Source: an uncultured Clostridia bacterium
Lineage (GTDB): Bacteria; Bacillota; Clostridia; Oscillospirales; Acutalibacteraceae
Assembly (NCBI GenBank): GCA_937920235.1
Contig: CALGUK010000002.1
Location: 32,916 to 96,915, forward strand
Length of the DNA stretch: 64,000 bases
Direction: 5' to 3'
Below are positions 19,345 through 29,113 of this stretch, piece after piece; within the stretch, counting starts at the first letter, position 1, and each line of letters begins with the position of its first letter. Position numbers and translations under genes: made by a program. A model generated the notes under the pieces. That model saw nothing but the letters and a program-made list of their open reading frames with translations, did no database searches and was not told the origin of the DNA.

Positions 19345-21018
19345 TTATTTAAAATAATACACTCTTGCCTCATAAGGTCTTGTTACAAAAGAATTATGAG
19401 TAACGGGATTAAGCTTGTAGTTTGAAAGCACAAGCTCGCCCTTGGAGAGATCAATACCTTCGGGAGCCTCAAAGTTTACGCACTTTTCAGAGAATGAACA
19501 AACAACGAGAATTTTTTCTCCGTCAAGATTTCTCTCATAAACATAAAGCTTGTCGCTGTTCTTATAATGCTCCTTATAATCACCGTAGATAGCAACCTCA
19601 TGTTCCTTACGGAATTTAAGAAGCTTACGGTAATAGTTAAGAATGGAGTTTTCGTCTGCCTCAGCCGCAGCCACATTGATTTCCTTATAATTTTCGTTAA
19701 GATTAAACCATGGCTCAACGGTTGAGAATCCTGCATAAGCGCTGTCGTCCCACTGAACAGGAGTTCTTGAGTTTTCGCGAGAGCCTGCATTTGCCATCTT
19801 GAGGAACTTATCACCCTTGATGCCGAGCTTTGCAAAGGTCTTCTCATTGTTGAAGGTCATCATATCCTTGAACTCATCTATGGATTTCAGCTCGATATTC
19901 GTCATACCAATTTCCTGACCCTGATAAATAAACGGAGTACCCTTCTGCAGATAGCACATAGTTGCAAGCATTTTTGCACTTTCAACTCTGTATTTAAGTG
20001 AACCGTAACGGTCAACAATTCGGGGATGGTCGTGATTTTCAAGATAAAGTGTGTGCCAGCCTTTGCCGTTCATAGCGTCATACCATTTCTGATAGCACTT
20101 TTTCATCTTTTTAAGGCTGAACGGAGTCTTGATCCAGTCAGTCATAAAGCAGTCAGCTTCAAGGTGGTCAAAGCTGAACATTGTTTTAAGCACCTGATTT
20201 TCGCCCTCTGTTACAAAACGGAGTACCTTTTCGGGAGTGATAAGAGGACCTTCACCGACTGTAAAGCAATCGTATTTTGAAAGAACGTCGTCATGGAACT
20301 CTTTGAGATATTCAAAAAGATGAGGTCCGCAGTTATAATGCTCCATACCTGCCGCTACCGGAATCGGAATAGCGTTGGGAAGTCCCTCTCTCTTGGAAAT
20401 ATATGTAATAACGTCCTCGCGGAAGCCGTCAACACCCATATCGAGCCAGAATTTCATAATATTCTTGACTTCTTCTCTTACCTTGGGATTGTCCATATTA
20501 AGATCGGGCTGTCCCTTGGTGAAAACGTGAAGGTAATATTCGTCCACCTCAGGAACATATTCCCATGCGCCGCCTTCAAATGTGGAAAGCCAGTTGTTCG
20601 GCGGTTTTTTGCCGTTTTTACCCTTACCCCTTCTCCAGATATAATAATCGTGGTAAGGATTGTCAACACTCTTACAGGCCTCTTTAAACCAATGATGTTC
20701 GGTTGAGGTATGGTTGACAACAAGGTCCATAAACACCTTCATACCGCGCTCATGACATCCGTTGAGAACCTTTTTGAAGGTTTCCATATCGCCGTATTCG
20801 GGATTTATGTCCGTATAATCGGCAATATCATATCCGTAGTCAGCATTAGGCGATTTGAAAAGCGGTGAGAACCAGATAGCGTCAACTCCTATGCTTTTAA
20901 CATAGTCGAGCTTTTCGTAAATACCCTCAAGATCACCGATACCGTCACCGTTGGAGTCCTTAAAGCTTCGCGGCCAGATCTGGTAAACAACCATTTCCTT
21001 ATACCATGCTTTGTTCAT
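19345..21018 (-). CDS. GH13 alpha-glucosidase (oligo-1,6-glucosidase type)
   Basis: A 557-residue cytoplasmic hydrolase. It opens MNKAWYKEMVVYQIWPRSFKDSNGDGIGDL, the standard start of GH13 subfamily 31 enzymes. Catalytic regions are visible: GVDGFREDVI (nucleophile Asp), FTVGEG (acid/base Glu) and LENHDHPR (third Asp). Preceding strands carry MDLVVNHTS. The ATG at 21018 was preferred over the longer frame from 21090 because AAGGGGTG sits ten bases upstream and the extra 24 residues do not belong to the family. It should release glucose from alpha-1,6- or alpha-1,4-linked oligosaccharides imported by the MFS protein downstream. Confidence 0.94.
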   Translation of the reverse strand: MNKAWYKEMVVYQIWPRSFKDSNGDGIGDLEGIYEKLDYVKSIGVDAIWFSPLFKSPNADYGYDIADYTDINPEYGDMETFKKVLNGCHERGMKVFMDLVVNHTSTEHHWFKEACKSVDNPYHDYYIWRRGKGKNGKKPPNNWLSTFEGGAWEYVPEVDEYYLHVFTKGQPDLNMDNPKVREEVKNIMKFWLDMGVDGFREDVITYISKREGLPNAIPIPVAAGMEHYNCGPHLFEYLKEFHDDVLSKYDCFTVGEGPLITPEKVLRFVTEGENQVLKTMFSFDHLEADCFMTDWIKTPFSLKKMKKCYQKWYDAMNGKGWHTLYLENHDHPRIVDRYGSLKYRVESAKMLATMCYLQKGTPFIYQGQEIGMTNIELKSIDEFKDMMTFNNEKTFAKLGIKGDKFLKMANAGSRENSRTPVQWDDSAYAGFSTVEPWFNLNENYKEINVAAAEADENSILNYYRKLLKFRKEHEVAIYGDYKEHYKNSDKLYVYERNLDGEKILVVCSFSEKCVNFEAPEGIDLSKGELVLSNYKLNPVTHNSFVTRPYEARVYYFK

Positions 21019-21061
21019 AAAAATAACACCCCTTATGTTATTGAAATAATATACAAATGTA

Positions 21062-21090
21062 AGTATATCACAATATTTGAAGAAAAACAA
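21062..21090 (-). promoter_or_regulatory. Promoter of the GH13-MFS operon
   Basis: On the minus strand TTGTTT (21090-21085), a 17-bp spacer and TATACT (21067-21062), 44 bases before the ATG. Confidence 0.65.
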
Positions 21091-21156
21091 TTGTCATATA
21101 AATCTTTTTATATAATTTATGATAAAAAATATATCATAAATTTATGTATTTTGCCA

Positions 21157-21185
21157 TTGTGAATTGCTGAAATTAGGAGTATAAT
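21157..21185 (+). promoter_or_regulatory. Promoter of the V-type ATPase operon
   Basis: TTGTGA (21157-21162), a 17-bp spacer and TATAAT (21180-21185), 45 bases before the first gene of the operon. The stretch from 21091 to 21156 is AT-rich and holds nothing else that I recognise. Confidence 0.7.
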
Positions 21186-21229
21186 TTTTTTGATAATAAA
21201 CCTTTCAGTTTTACGGAGGTACAAGTCTT

Positions 21230-21538
21230 ATGAAAGAAATTCTGCAAAAGATAATCGAAGCTGATAAAAGCGCAAGAGATAAGGTTGCCGTTCAGAAGGA
21301 GCGTCTTGCAACGATTGAAGAAGAGATTGCTTCGGAAAAAATCGGCATTGACAATTATCTTCAGAGTGATGCCGAGGATAAGATTGAAAAGGCAAAGCTG
21401 AAGCAAAAGCAAAGACTTGAAAACGAGATAAAACGCATTGATGAAAATTTCAGTAAAACCGAAGAGGCTCTCACCTCTGCTCAGCGTGAAAACAGTGAAA
21501 AATGGGTAAACGATATTCTTGAAGCCGTAACGAAATAA
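21230..21538 (+). CDS. V-type ATPase subunit G/H-like stalk protein
   Basis: A 102-residue, almost entirely charged helical protein with heptad patterning (about residues 10-90), the character of the G/H subunit that pairs with subunit E to form the peripheral stalk of bacterial and archaeal V/A-ATPases. Sequence identity in this subunit is always low, so the assignment leans on its place as first gene of the ATPase operon, where E. hirae ntpF also lies. A GGAGGT site is nine bases before the ATG. There is no membrane segment. Confidence 0.75.
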   Translation: MKEILQKIIEADKSARDKVAVQKERLATIEEEIASEKIGIDNYLQSDAEDKIEKAKLKQKQRLENEIKRIDENFSKTEEALTSAQRENSEKWVNDILEAVTK

Positions 21539-21577
21539 TCACACTTGCGGCCGTAACTAAAGAAAGGAGTGACATTT

Positions 21578-22633
21578 ATGAACAAAGCCGAAAACGCCCT
21601 GCTTGCCAAGGCTCACGCTTTATATGCAAAAAGGCTCAGCGAAGAGGACTATACCGCAATGCTCGAATGTCACTCGAACAACGAGCTGTTCTCCTATCTC
21701 AAATCGAACACCTCCTACGGAGAATATCTTCAAAAATATCCTACCGTAAAGTTATCGAGAGCGCGATTTGAAAACGCAATGAAGCAGAGTCTTCTTGACC
21801 GAGTATCTTCACTCTGCCGATTTGAAAAGATGATCGGAGAAAGTCTTTACAGATATTTTATTACGAAAAACGAGATTGAGACCATCATATACTGTTCGCG
21901 TCATCTTGACATAACAGAAATTACTGATTTGTTCATCATTCCGGATTTTTATAAAAAGGAACAGAACGTTTTCGGTGAGGATATGCAGAAAGCCCGATCC
22001 TTTGATGAGCTGGTTGAATATCTTAAGGGATCGCCCTATGAAAAGGTTGTAAAGGCGGTTATGGACACCGTTGGAGACCTTAACCTTGCAACGCTTGAGA
22101 ATGCACTTTACGGTTACCTCTATACCGAGACTGCGTCACAGATAAAAAAATCCTTCAAAGGAAAGGCCGCCGATGAAATTCTCGGTTATTTCCGACTCGT
22201 TTCCGATATGATTATGGTTGAATCGGCAGTAAGACTCAATGAGTTTTATCCCGATCTGCCGGGAGCAAAAGCAAATCTTTTTGTCTCTCCCGTGAGTAAT
22301 TTCGACAAAAATCAGATCCAGTCATTTATTGACAGCACCACCGTTGACGACGTTATGAGGATAATTTCATCAAGCGGATACAGAAAATATTTCCGTGACG
22401 GTGACGACCGCCCGATAGAGCACAGAACACGTGAAGCGGTGATAAGCCAATGCACAAAAATGCTCAGATATTCTCAGAATCCTCTTGTGTGTATGTTCTG
22501 CTACAGCACGCTTGCGGAAAACGAGATTAAAAATATTACGCATATTATCGAGGGAATAAAATACAAATTATCTCCCGAAGAAATATCCCGAATAATTGTG
22601 AAAGGAGAAGATAAATGTCTGTTGAAAAAATGA
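21578..22633 (+). CDS. ntpC: V-type ATPase subunit C (d-like)
   Basis: A 351-residue soluble protein of the V-ATPase subunit C/d family, the funnel that links the central shaft to the membrane rotor. It is all-helical, with conserved features such as ALLAKAHALYAKRLSEEDY near the start and FRLVSDMIMVESAVRL in the middle. I chose ATG at 21578, eight bases after AAAGGAG; a GTG three codons earlier abuts the ribosome site. In most bacterial operons this gene lies between E and F, but here it precedes I. Its end overlaps the I-subunit gene by 19 bases. Confidence 0.9.
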   Translation: MNKAENALLAKAHALYAKRLSEEDYTAMLECHSNNELFSYLKSNTSYGEYLQKYPTVKLSRARFENAMKQSLLDRVSSLCRFEKMIGESLYRYFITKNEIETIIYCSRHLDITEITDLFIIPDFYKKEQNVFGEDMQKARSFDELVEYLKGSPYEKVVKAVMDTVGDLNLATLENALYGYLYTETASQIKKSFKGKAADEILGYFRLVSDMIMVESAVRLNEFYPDLPGAKANLFVSPVSNFDKNQIQSFIDSTTVDDVMRIISSSGYRKYFRDGDDRPIEHRTREAVISQCTKMLRYSQNPLVCMFCYSTLAENEIKNITHIIEGIKYKLSPEEISRIIVKGEDKCLLKK

Positions 22634-24564
22634 GACTTGTGAAAATCAGCGGCGAAAACGAAAAGCTTGATGACCTTGTGCGTGTCATTATGGACTGCGG
22701 TTGCTTCCAGCCGGACTCAGCCAACAAGTTCTTTTCTTCGTCCATGGGACTTTTGCCGTACACTGAGGAAAACCAGTATGCCGCAAAGCTTTCGGGACTG
22801 CTGACCTTCACAAATCAGATAAACTATACTCCTGTATTCGATGAAAGCAAGGCTGCCGAACCGCTTACAGAGGACGAGCTTTATAAGGCAGATCGATTGC
22901 ACGGAATTTCGGTTGATTTTTCAAAGCAATACAATATTTTGCTTGAGCAAAAGCAAAAATGTGAAGAAGGACTTGTAAAGTTTTCACATTTCACCGGACT
23001 CAGCGTTGACCTTGACCGTATTCTTGAGCTTGAGTTTGTAAAAGCCAGATTCGGTCATCTTCCCAAGGAAAGTCTTGCAAAGCTTGATTCACTTTTCAAG
23101 GAGTGTCCGTACTTCTATTTTGTTCCGTGTTCTGCGGACAAAACTGATTCGTGGGGTGTATATTTTGCCCCGGCAAACAGAATTGACGAGGTTGACAAGA
23201 TTTTTGCAATGCTTCTTTTTCAGCCCTTTGAAATTCCCGGTGCCGCAGGCTCAATTGACCACATAACCGAAGAGCTAAATAACAATATTGAAATCATCTC
23301 GTCACAGCTTAAGGAGCTTGAAAGCGGAAACGCAGACGAAATTGAGGAGCTTAAGGACTTCTGTGATTCGATTTATTCCAAGCTTGTCTCTCTTGACGAG
23401 GCACAGCAGCTGAAGAGCTACACGGTTCACAACGGTCACTACTTTATGATGGCAGGTTGGGTTCCCAAAAGTGAGGAAAAAGACTTTGTCAAACGCGTTG
23501 AAGCAATTGATACCGTCGAGACAGAAAGTACGGAGCCTGATTCTCACCACGACTCACCGCCCGTAAAGCTCAAAAAACGCAGAGGTCCTCTCAAATACCT
23601 TATTGACCCGTATAAGTTTTATATCGATATGTACGGAACACCATCATATTCCGATATTGACGTAACATCCTTTGTCTCGATAACATATACCGTTCTCTTC
23701 GGCATTATGTTCGGTGATATGGGTCAGGGACTGGTTCTTTCAATAGTCGGCTTCCTTATGTATAAGCTTAAAAATATGGGGCTCGGCAAAATCCTCATCC
23801 CCTGCGGCATTTCGTCAATGATATTCGGCTTTATCTTCGGAAGTGTCTTCGGATTTGAAGAGCTGCTCGACCCCGTTTACCACGCGCTTGGCTGGGCGGG
23901 AAAACCGCTTCACGTCATGGAAAGTGTAAACACGGTGCTCCTTATGGCAATCGCCATCGGTATAGCCCTCACCTCGCTCTCCATCATCATCAACATATAT
24001 GCCTGTATCCGACGCAAGCATTTCGGAGAAGCCGTATTCAGCCAGAACGGAATTGTGGGACTGCTGACATATCTTGCAGGCTGCAACCTGGCATCAGGCT
24101 TTATGAATGGCCCTGCACCCATACCGACTTCCGTTTGCGGAATAATGATCGGCGTGGGAGCAACACTTCTGCTGATTAAGGAAATTCCGATAGGCATTAT
24201 CGATAAGCATCCCGATTGGAAGCCCGACAGCATAATGGACTTTGTTCTTCAGAACATTTTTGAGCTGTTGGAATATGTCCTTTCATATCTGAGCAACACG
24301 GTTTCATTCCTCCGTGTCGGCGCATTCGTGCTTGTACATTCCGGTATGATGATGGTTGTTTTCTCGTTGGCAGGAGAAAACCAAAATCTGTTTGTAATCA
24401 TTCTCGGTAATATTCTCGTTATAGCACTCGAAGGCTTGCTTACGGGAATTCAGGCACTCCGTCTTGAATACTACGAGATGTTCTCACGCTTCTATGAGGG
24501 TGACGGAAAGCCGTTCACACCCTTCTCAAATAAAAAATTCTCTCTTGGAGGTAAACAAAAATGA
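22615..24564 (+). CDS. ntpI: V-type ATPase subunit I (a-like stator)
   Basis: A 649-residue protein. A cytoplasmic N-terminal half with coiled-coil arms (to about residue 340) is followed by a membrane half with seven to eight helices. Conserved segments include GIMFGDMGQGL and, near the C-terminus, SYLSNTVSFLRVGAFVLVHSG with the arginine essential for ion translocation, and GIQALRLEYYEMFSRFYEGDG. This subunit forms the ion half-channels facing the K ring. It overlaps ntpC upstream by 19 bases and ntpK downstream by four. Confidence 0.95.
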   Translation: MSVEKMRLVKISGENEKLDDLVRVIMDCGCFQPDSANKFFSSSMGLLPYTEENQYAAKLSGLLTFTNQINYTPVFDESKAAEPLTEDELYKADRLHGISVDFSKQYNILLEQKQKCEEGLVKFSHFTGLSVDLDRILELEFVKARFGHLPKESLAKLDSLFKECPYFYFVPCSADKTDSWGVYFAPANRIDEVDKIFAMLLFQPFEIPGAAGSIDHITEELNNNIEIISSQLKELESGNADEIEELKDFCDSIYSKLVSLDEAQQLKSYTVHNGHYFMMAGWVPKSEEKDFVKRVEAIDTVETESTEPDSHHDSPPVKLKKRRGPLKYLIDPYKFYIDMYGTPSYSDIDVTSFVSITYTVLFGIMFGDMGQGLVLSIVGFLMYKLKNMGLGKILIPCGISSMIFGFIFGSVFGFEELLDPVYHALGWAGKPLHVMESVNTVLLMAIAIGIALTSLSIIINIYACIRRKHFGEAVFSQNGIVGLLTYLAGCNLASGFMNGPAPIPTSVCGIMIGVGATLLLIKEIPIGIIDKHPDWKPDSIMDFVLQNIFELLEYVLSYLSNTVSFLRVGAFVLVHSGMMMVVFSLAGENQNLFVIILGNILVIALEGLLTGIQALRLEYYEMFSRFYEGDGKPFTPFSNKKFSLGGKQK

Positions 24565-25019
24565 CAACAATTTTTTACGTTCTTTTAATTCTTGCACCTA
24601 TCGCACTCATCGTTTCTGCTTTCTCGGTTATAAAATCACGCAGTGAAGGTAAACCGGTGAAAAAGTCCGTCCGCAACAATCTTCTTGTATTTGCAGTTCT
24701 TATTGTTCTCATTTCCACAATGTCCTTTTCTGTTTTTGCCGATAACGGTGAAGCCGCACCTGCCGCAGAGCCTGCACAGGCAACAGAGGAAGTATCAGTT
24801 GACAACTCCAAGGGACTCGGACTTCTCGCAGCAGGTCTTGTTACCGGTCTTGCAGGTATCGGTGGCGGTATTGCCGTTGCCGCAGGTGCTCCTGCCGCTA
24901 TAGCCGCCACAGCAGAAGACCCGAAATCCTTCGGTAAATCAATCATCTTCGTTGCTCTCGGCGAATCCATCGCCCTTTACGGTGTTGTTATTTCAATTCT
25001 TATTCTTCAAAAGGTATAA
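24561..25019 (+). CDS. ntpK: V-type ATPase subunit K (proteolipid ring)
   Basis: A 152-residue proteolipid. Two N-terminal hydrophobic segments (about 4-22 and 41-60), the second resembling a signal sequence ending in FADNGEA, precede an Ala/Pro-rich linker. A single c-type hairpin (about 84-152) with GLAGIGGGIAVAAG and the ion-binding glutamate in VALGESIALYG forms the rotor. This form, one ion site in a 150-residue chain, differs from the four-helix double-hairpin K of E. hirae and is found in other Clostridia. Ion choice (H+ or Na+) is not settled by sequence. It overlaps ntpI by four bases. Confidence 0.93.
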   Translation: MTTIFYVLLILAPIALIVSAFSVIKSRSEGKPVKKSVRNNLLVFAVLIVLISTMSFSVFADNGEAAPAAEPAQATEEVSVDNSKGLGLLAAGLVTGLAGIGGGIAVAAGAPAAIAATAEDPKSFGKSIIFVALGESIALYGVVISILILQKV

Positions 25020-25021
25020 AG

Positions 25022-25324
25022 ATGAAATTTTACTTATTGACGGACGATGCCGACTCCCTTGTCGGTATGCGCCTTGCAGGTATTGTCGGGAATATTGTTC
25101 ACACCAAGGAAGAGGTCCTTTCGCAGATAAAATCTGCTGAAAAGGATGATGTCGGAATGGTTCTCATAACTCCGGGCGCGGCATCTCTCTGTCGCAGTGA
25201 ACTCACGGAATTAAAAAAGCTCAACAAGCCTTTGATTGTTGAAATTCCCGACAGTAACCCGAACAACAACCCCGCCGATTCCGTTTCGGATTATATCCGC
25301 GATGCAGTCGGCATAAAAATCTGA
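25022..25324 (+). CDS. ntpG: V-type ATPase subunit F
   Basis: A 100-residue Rossmann-like protein: MKFYLLTDDADSLVGMRLAGI, then VGMVLITPGAASL and KPLIVEIPDS. This matches the central-shaft subunit F, which binds subunit D and stimulates ATPase activity; the E. hirae name is NtpG. It starts two bases after the ntpK stop and is part of the same transcript. Confidence 0.93.
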   Translation: MKFYLLTDDADSLVGMRLAGIVGNIVHTKEEVLSQIKSAEKDDVGMVLITPGAASLCRSELTELKKLNKPLIVEIPDSNPNNNPADSVSDYIRDAVGIKI

Positions 25325-25342
25325 TTTCAGGAGGCGACAAAT

Positions 25343-25921
25343 TTGTCTGAACGCCTTACAGTTTTTCTTAAAACCGTTACGGATTTCGCAGATGCACAGT
25401 GCTCTGACCTTGAATACAAGGCTCAAAGCTTTAAGGATGAGAACATTATTTCATACAGAAAAAGTGCTGAGCAGAAAGCCGAGGAATATATAGCTTATGA
25501 AACGGGCAGAGAGCTTACTGCTGTCAACAAGACAATATCCGACTATGAAGCAGAAAAGAAATCCGCGTTGATAAGCCTTCGTGCCGCTATCGGAAACGAT
25601 GTTTTTGCGAAGGTAAGAGAAAAAATCGTGTTTTTTACCGAGTCTGATGATTATGCGGATTTTCTCAAGCGCAGTGCACTTGCTTTAAAGGATGCCGTCG
25701 GTGAAAACGCAACTCTTCTTCTCAGAGGATGTGATATGAAGTTCGCATCACAGCTTACTGAGCTTACAGGTCTTGATGTGCGTGAGGACTGCGACATTGA
25801 GTTGGGCGGTCTGCGAGCAATCAGCTCTGACGAAACCGTTATTACGGATGATACACTTGAATTCCGTCTTGACGCGGAATGTAAGGATTTCATTAAGAAA
25901 TCAAATCTTAAAATATTTTAA
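25343..25921 (+). CDS. ntpE: V-type ATPase subunit E (peripheral stalk)
   Basis: A 192-residue protein with a long N-terminal helix (about 1-100, charged and coiled-coil forming) and a C-terminal alpha/beta head ending in a short LDAECKDFIKKSNLKIF-type strand and tail. It is the peripheral-stalk partner of the G/H-like subunit and clamps the A/B hexamer. The start codon is TTG at 25343, chosen because a perfect AGGAGG lies eight bases before it and no suitable ATG is near. Confidence 0.9.
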   Translation: MSERLTVFLKTVTDFADAQCSDLEYKAQSFKDENIISYRKSAEQKAEEYIAYETGRELTAVNKTISDYEAEKKSALISLRAAIGNDVFAKVREKIVFFTESDDYADFLKRSALALKDAVGENATLLLRGCDMKFASQLTELTGLDVREDCDIELGGLRAISSDETVITDDTLEFRLDAECKDFIKKSNLKIF

Positions 25922-25933
25922 GGGGGCTTTGTA

Positions 25934-27688
25934 ATGTCTGAAAATATAATATTTGGCATAAACGGCCCCGTTGTAACCATTAAAGGTAAAACCGACCTGG
26001 AAATGATGGAAATGGTATATGTGGGCGATGCCAGACTCGTAGGCGAGGTTATCGGCATCAATAACGACTTCACCACCATACAGGTATATGAGGAGACGGG
26101 CGGACTGCGACCGGGAGAACCGGTTTTCTCAACAGGCTCTCCGATGTGTGTAACATTGGGTCCGGGAATACTTTCCAATATTTTTGACGGAATTCAGCGT
26201 CCTCTCAAGGATATTGAGAGTATATCCGGTGCATTTATCGGAAGAGGCATTGATGTTCCCGCAATTTCTCCCGACAAAAAATGGTCTGTTACCGTAAAGG
26301 TAAATATCGGGGACAGCGTTTCGGGAGGCACGGTGTTTGCCGAATGTCCCGAAACACGAGTAATCGTTCACAGAGCAATGATACCGACAGATATCTGCGG
26401 TACAGTTACAAGCTGTGTTCCCGACGGTGAATACACTGTTAACGACACGATTATTGAAGTTACCGACGAAAAAGGTGTTGTTCACAAGATAACACTTGCT
26501 CAGCGTTGGCCCATCAGAACTTCGCGTCCCGTCCGAAGCAGAAGCACGTCAACAAGACCGCTTATTACGGGTCAGAGAATTATCGACACGGTTTTCCCGA
26601 TTGTAAAGGGCGGTGCCGCCGCAATTCCCGGAGGCTTCGGTACAGGTAAAACCATGACTCAGCATCAGCTTGCAAAATGGTGTGACGCAGATATTATCAT
26701 CTATGTCGGCTGCGGTGAGCGTGGTAACGAGATGACTCAGGTTCTTACCGAATTTTCCGAAATCATTGACCCGAAAAACAACACTCCCCTGCTTGACAGA
26801 ACGGTTCTTATTGCAAATACCTCTAACATGCCCGTTGCGGCTCGTGAAGCCTCAATTTATACAGGAATTACGCTTGCCGAGTATTATCGTGATATGGGTT
26901 ATCACACGGCACTTATGGCTGACTCGACATCCCGTTGGGCAGAGGCCTTGCGTGAAATTTCGGGACGACTCGAAGAAATGCCTGCCGATGAGGGTTTCCC
27001 TGCATATCTTCCCTCCCGTCTCTCGGAATTCTATGAGAGAAGCGGTTATTTTGAAAACCTCAACGGAACAGAGGGCTCGGTAACGCTTATCGGTGCGGTT
27101 TCTCCGCAGGGTTCTGACTTTTCGGAACCGGTAACGCAAAATACCAAGCGTTTTACTCGTTGCTTCTGGGCATTGGATAAGAGTCTGGCTTATGCAAGAC
27201 ATTACCCGGCAATAAACTGGAATAACTCCTACAGCGAATACCTTAACGACCTTTCCGACTGGTACCGCGACAACGTGAATAAGGAGTTTATGTCCTGTCG
27301 TGAAGAACTCTGCGGTATTCTTGCCGAAGAAAACAATCTTATGGAAATTGTCAAACTTATCGGTGCCGATGTTCTGCCCGACGACCAGAAGCTCATTATC
27401 GAAATTGCAAGAGTTATCCGAGTCGGATTTTTACAGCAGAATGCATTCCATAAGGACGACACCTTTGTACCGATAGAAAAGCAGTTCAGAATGATGGAAA
27501 TTATACTGTATTTCTATCACCGTTGCCGTGAGGTAGTCGCAAAGCAGATTCCCATTTCCAAGCTTATGTCCACAGAACTTTTTGACAGACTTATCAAAAT
27601 GAAATACGACATTCCCAACGACAATATCAGCCTTTTTGACTCGCTTAAAAAGGATATTGACGATGAGATTAAAAAGATTCTATACTAA
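25934..27688 (+). CDS. ntpA: V-type ATPase catalytic subunit A
   Basis: A 584-residue catalytic subunit. The Walker A motif GGFGTGKT (Gly233 to Thr240) has Gly where many family members have Pro at the second position. GERGNEMTQVL contains the catalytic Glu region and LMADSTSRWAEALREISGRL is the conserved Walker B and arginine-contact area. The non-homologous insert typical of A subunits (about 120-180) is present. It hydrolyses or makes ATP at the head of the complex. AAGGGGGC precedes the ATG. Confidence 0.96.
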   Translation: MSENIIFGINGPVVTIKGKTDLEMMEMVYVGDARLVGEVIGINNDFTTIQVYEETGGLRPGEPVFSTGSPMCVTLGPGILSNIFDGIQRPLKDIESISGAFIGRGIDVPAISPDKKWSVTVKVNIGDSVSGGTVFAECPETRVIVHRAMIPTDICGTVTSCVPDGEYTVNDTIIEVTDEKGVVHKITLAQRWPIRTSRPVRSRSTSTRPLITGQRIIDTVFPIVKGGAAAIPGGFGTGKTMTQHQLAKWCDADIIIYVGCGERGNEMTQVLTEFSEIIDPKNNTPLLDRTVLIANTSNMPVAAREASIYTGITLAEYYRDMGYHTALMADSTSRWAEALREISGRLEEMPADEGFPAYLPSRLSEFYERSGYFENLNGTEGSVTLIGAVSPQGSDFSEPVTQNTKRFTRCFWALDKSLAYARHYPAINWNNSYSEYLNDLSDWYRDNVNKEFMSCREELCGILAEENNLMEIVKLIGADVLPDDQKLIIEIARVIRVGFLQQNAFHKDDTFVPIEKQFRMMEIILYFYHRCREVVAKQIPISKLMSTELFDRLIKMKYDIPNDNISLFDSLKKDIDDEIKKILY

Positions 27689-27700
27689 GGCGGTGAGAGA

Positions 27701-29074
27701 ATGATAGTTCAACATTTAAAATTATCTGAAATAAACGGTTCTCTTGCCGTTATTGACGGAGTTAAAAATGCCTCATACGAGGAGATGGCAACACTTCACC
27801 TCGAAGACGGAACAACGCGCACGGGCAGAGTCGTAAAAATTGAAGGTGAACGCGTAACGCTTCAGATTTTTGAAGGAACACGCGGAATTTCAATGAACAA
27901 CACAAAAACGTCTCTTGCAGGAGAGGGAATGAAGCTTTCTCTCTCTCCCGAAATTCTCGGCAGAGTTTTTGACGGTCTCGGCAGACCTGCAGACGGACTC
28001 GGAGAGGTTTTTGCCCTCGAAAGAAAAGATGTAAACGGTGCTCCCATAAATCCCGTTTCCCGTGAGTATCCCAGAAACTTTATTCAGACCGGAATTTCTT
28101 CGATTGATGCACTTGCAACGCTTATCCGCGGTCAGAAGCTTCCGATTTTTTCCGGTTCGGGTATGAAGCATAACGAGCTTGCGGTTCAGATTGTGCGTCA
28201 GTCAACCATTGCCGACAGCGATGATTTTGCCGTTGTTTTTGCGGCTATGGGTGTAAAAAACGACGTTGCGCAGTATTTCCGTTCCTCTTTCATTTCAGCC
28301 AATGTTATGAACAGGGTTGTTATGTTCCTGAACCTTGCAAACGACCCGATTATAGAGAGAATTATGACCCCAAAGTGTGCGCTTACCGCCGCTGAATATC
28401 TCGCCTTTGAACTCGGAAAGCACGTTCTTGTTGTTATGACGGATATGACGGCTTATGCGGAAGCGGTACGAGAATACAGCTCGTCAAGAGGTGAAATCCC
28501 ATCAAGAAAAGGCTTCCCGGGATACCTCTATTCCGACCTGGCGGCACTTTATGAGCGAGCAGGTATGATTGAGGGTAAAAAGGGCTCGGTTACACAGCTT
28601 CCCATCCTCACTATGCCAAATGACGACATCACACATCCGGTTCCCGATCTGACCGGTTACATCACGGAGGGACAGATTGTTCTCAGCCGTGAGCTTGGTT
28701 CTGCCGGAATTTATCCTCCGGTAAATGTTCTGCCGTCGCTTTCACGACTAATGAAGGACGGTATCGGTGATGGCTATACAAGAGCCGACCACCAGCCTCT
28801 CGCCAATCAGTTGCTTGCAACCTATGCTAAGGTTCAGGATGCCAAGGCTCTCGCCTCGGTTATAGGTGAAGATGAGCTGTCTCCGTCGGATAAAAAGCTG
28901 CTCGAATTCGGAAAAGCCTTTGAAAACAGATTTCTCAATCAGGCATTTACCGAGAACAGAACAATTGAACAGACTCTTGATCTCGGTTGGGAGCTTCTCT
29001 CAATTCTCCCGAGAAGCGAGCTTGACCGTGTTGACGATGCAATTCTTGATAAATTCTACAAACCGCAGAGCTGA
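27701..29074 (+). CDS. ntpB: V-type ATPase regulatory subunit B
   Basis: A 457-residue non-catalytic nucleotide-binding subunit. Instead of a Walker A loop it has PIFSGSGMKHNELAVQIVRQ, the B-subunit hallmark, followed by VFAAMGVKNDVAQYF, VVMTDMTAYAEAVREYSSSRGEIPSRKGFPGY and PNDDITHPVPDLTGYITEGQI. The arginine supplied to the A-subunit site lies within LSRLMKDGIG. It alternates with NtpA in the head and follows that gene by 12 bases. Confidence 0.97.
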   Translation: MIVQHLKLSEINGSLAVIDGVKNASYEEMATLHLEDGTTRTGRVVKIEGERVTLQIFEGTRGISMNNTKTSLAGEGMKLSLSPEILGRVFDGLGRPADGLGEVFALERKDVNGAPINPVSREYPRNFIQTGISSIDALATLIRGQKLPIFSGSGMKHNELAVQIVRQSTIADSDDFAVVFAAMGVKNDVAQYFRSSFISANVMNRVVMFLNLANDPIIERIMTPKCALTAAEYLAFELGKHVLVVMTDMTAYAEAVREYSSSRGEIPSRKGFPGYLYSDLAALYERAGMIEGKKGSVTQLPILTMPNDDITHPVPDLTGYITEGQIVLSRELGSAGIYPPVNVLPSLSRLMKDGIGDGYTRADHQPLANQLLATYAKVQDAKALASVIGEDELSPSDKKLLEFGKAFENRFLNQAFTENRTIEQTLDLGWELLSILPRSELDRVDDAILDKFYKPQS

Positions 29075-29113
29075 AACCCCGTAATTTTAAAAGCCACGGA
29101 AGGAGTGTGAACA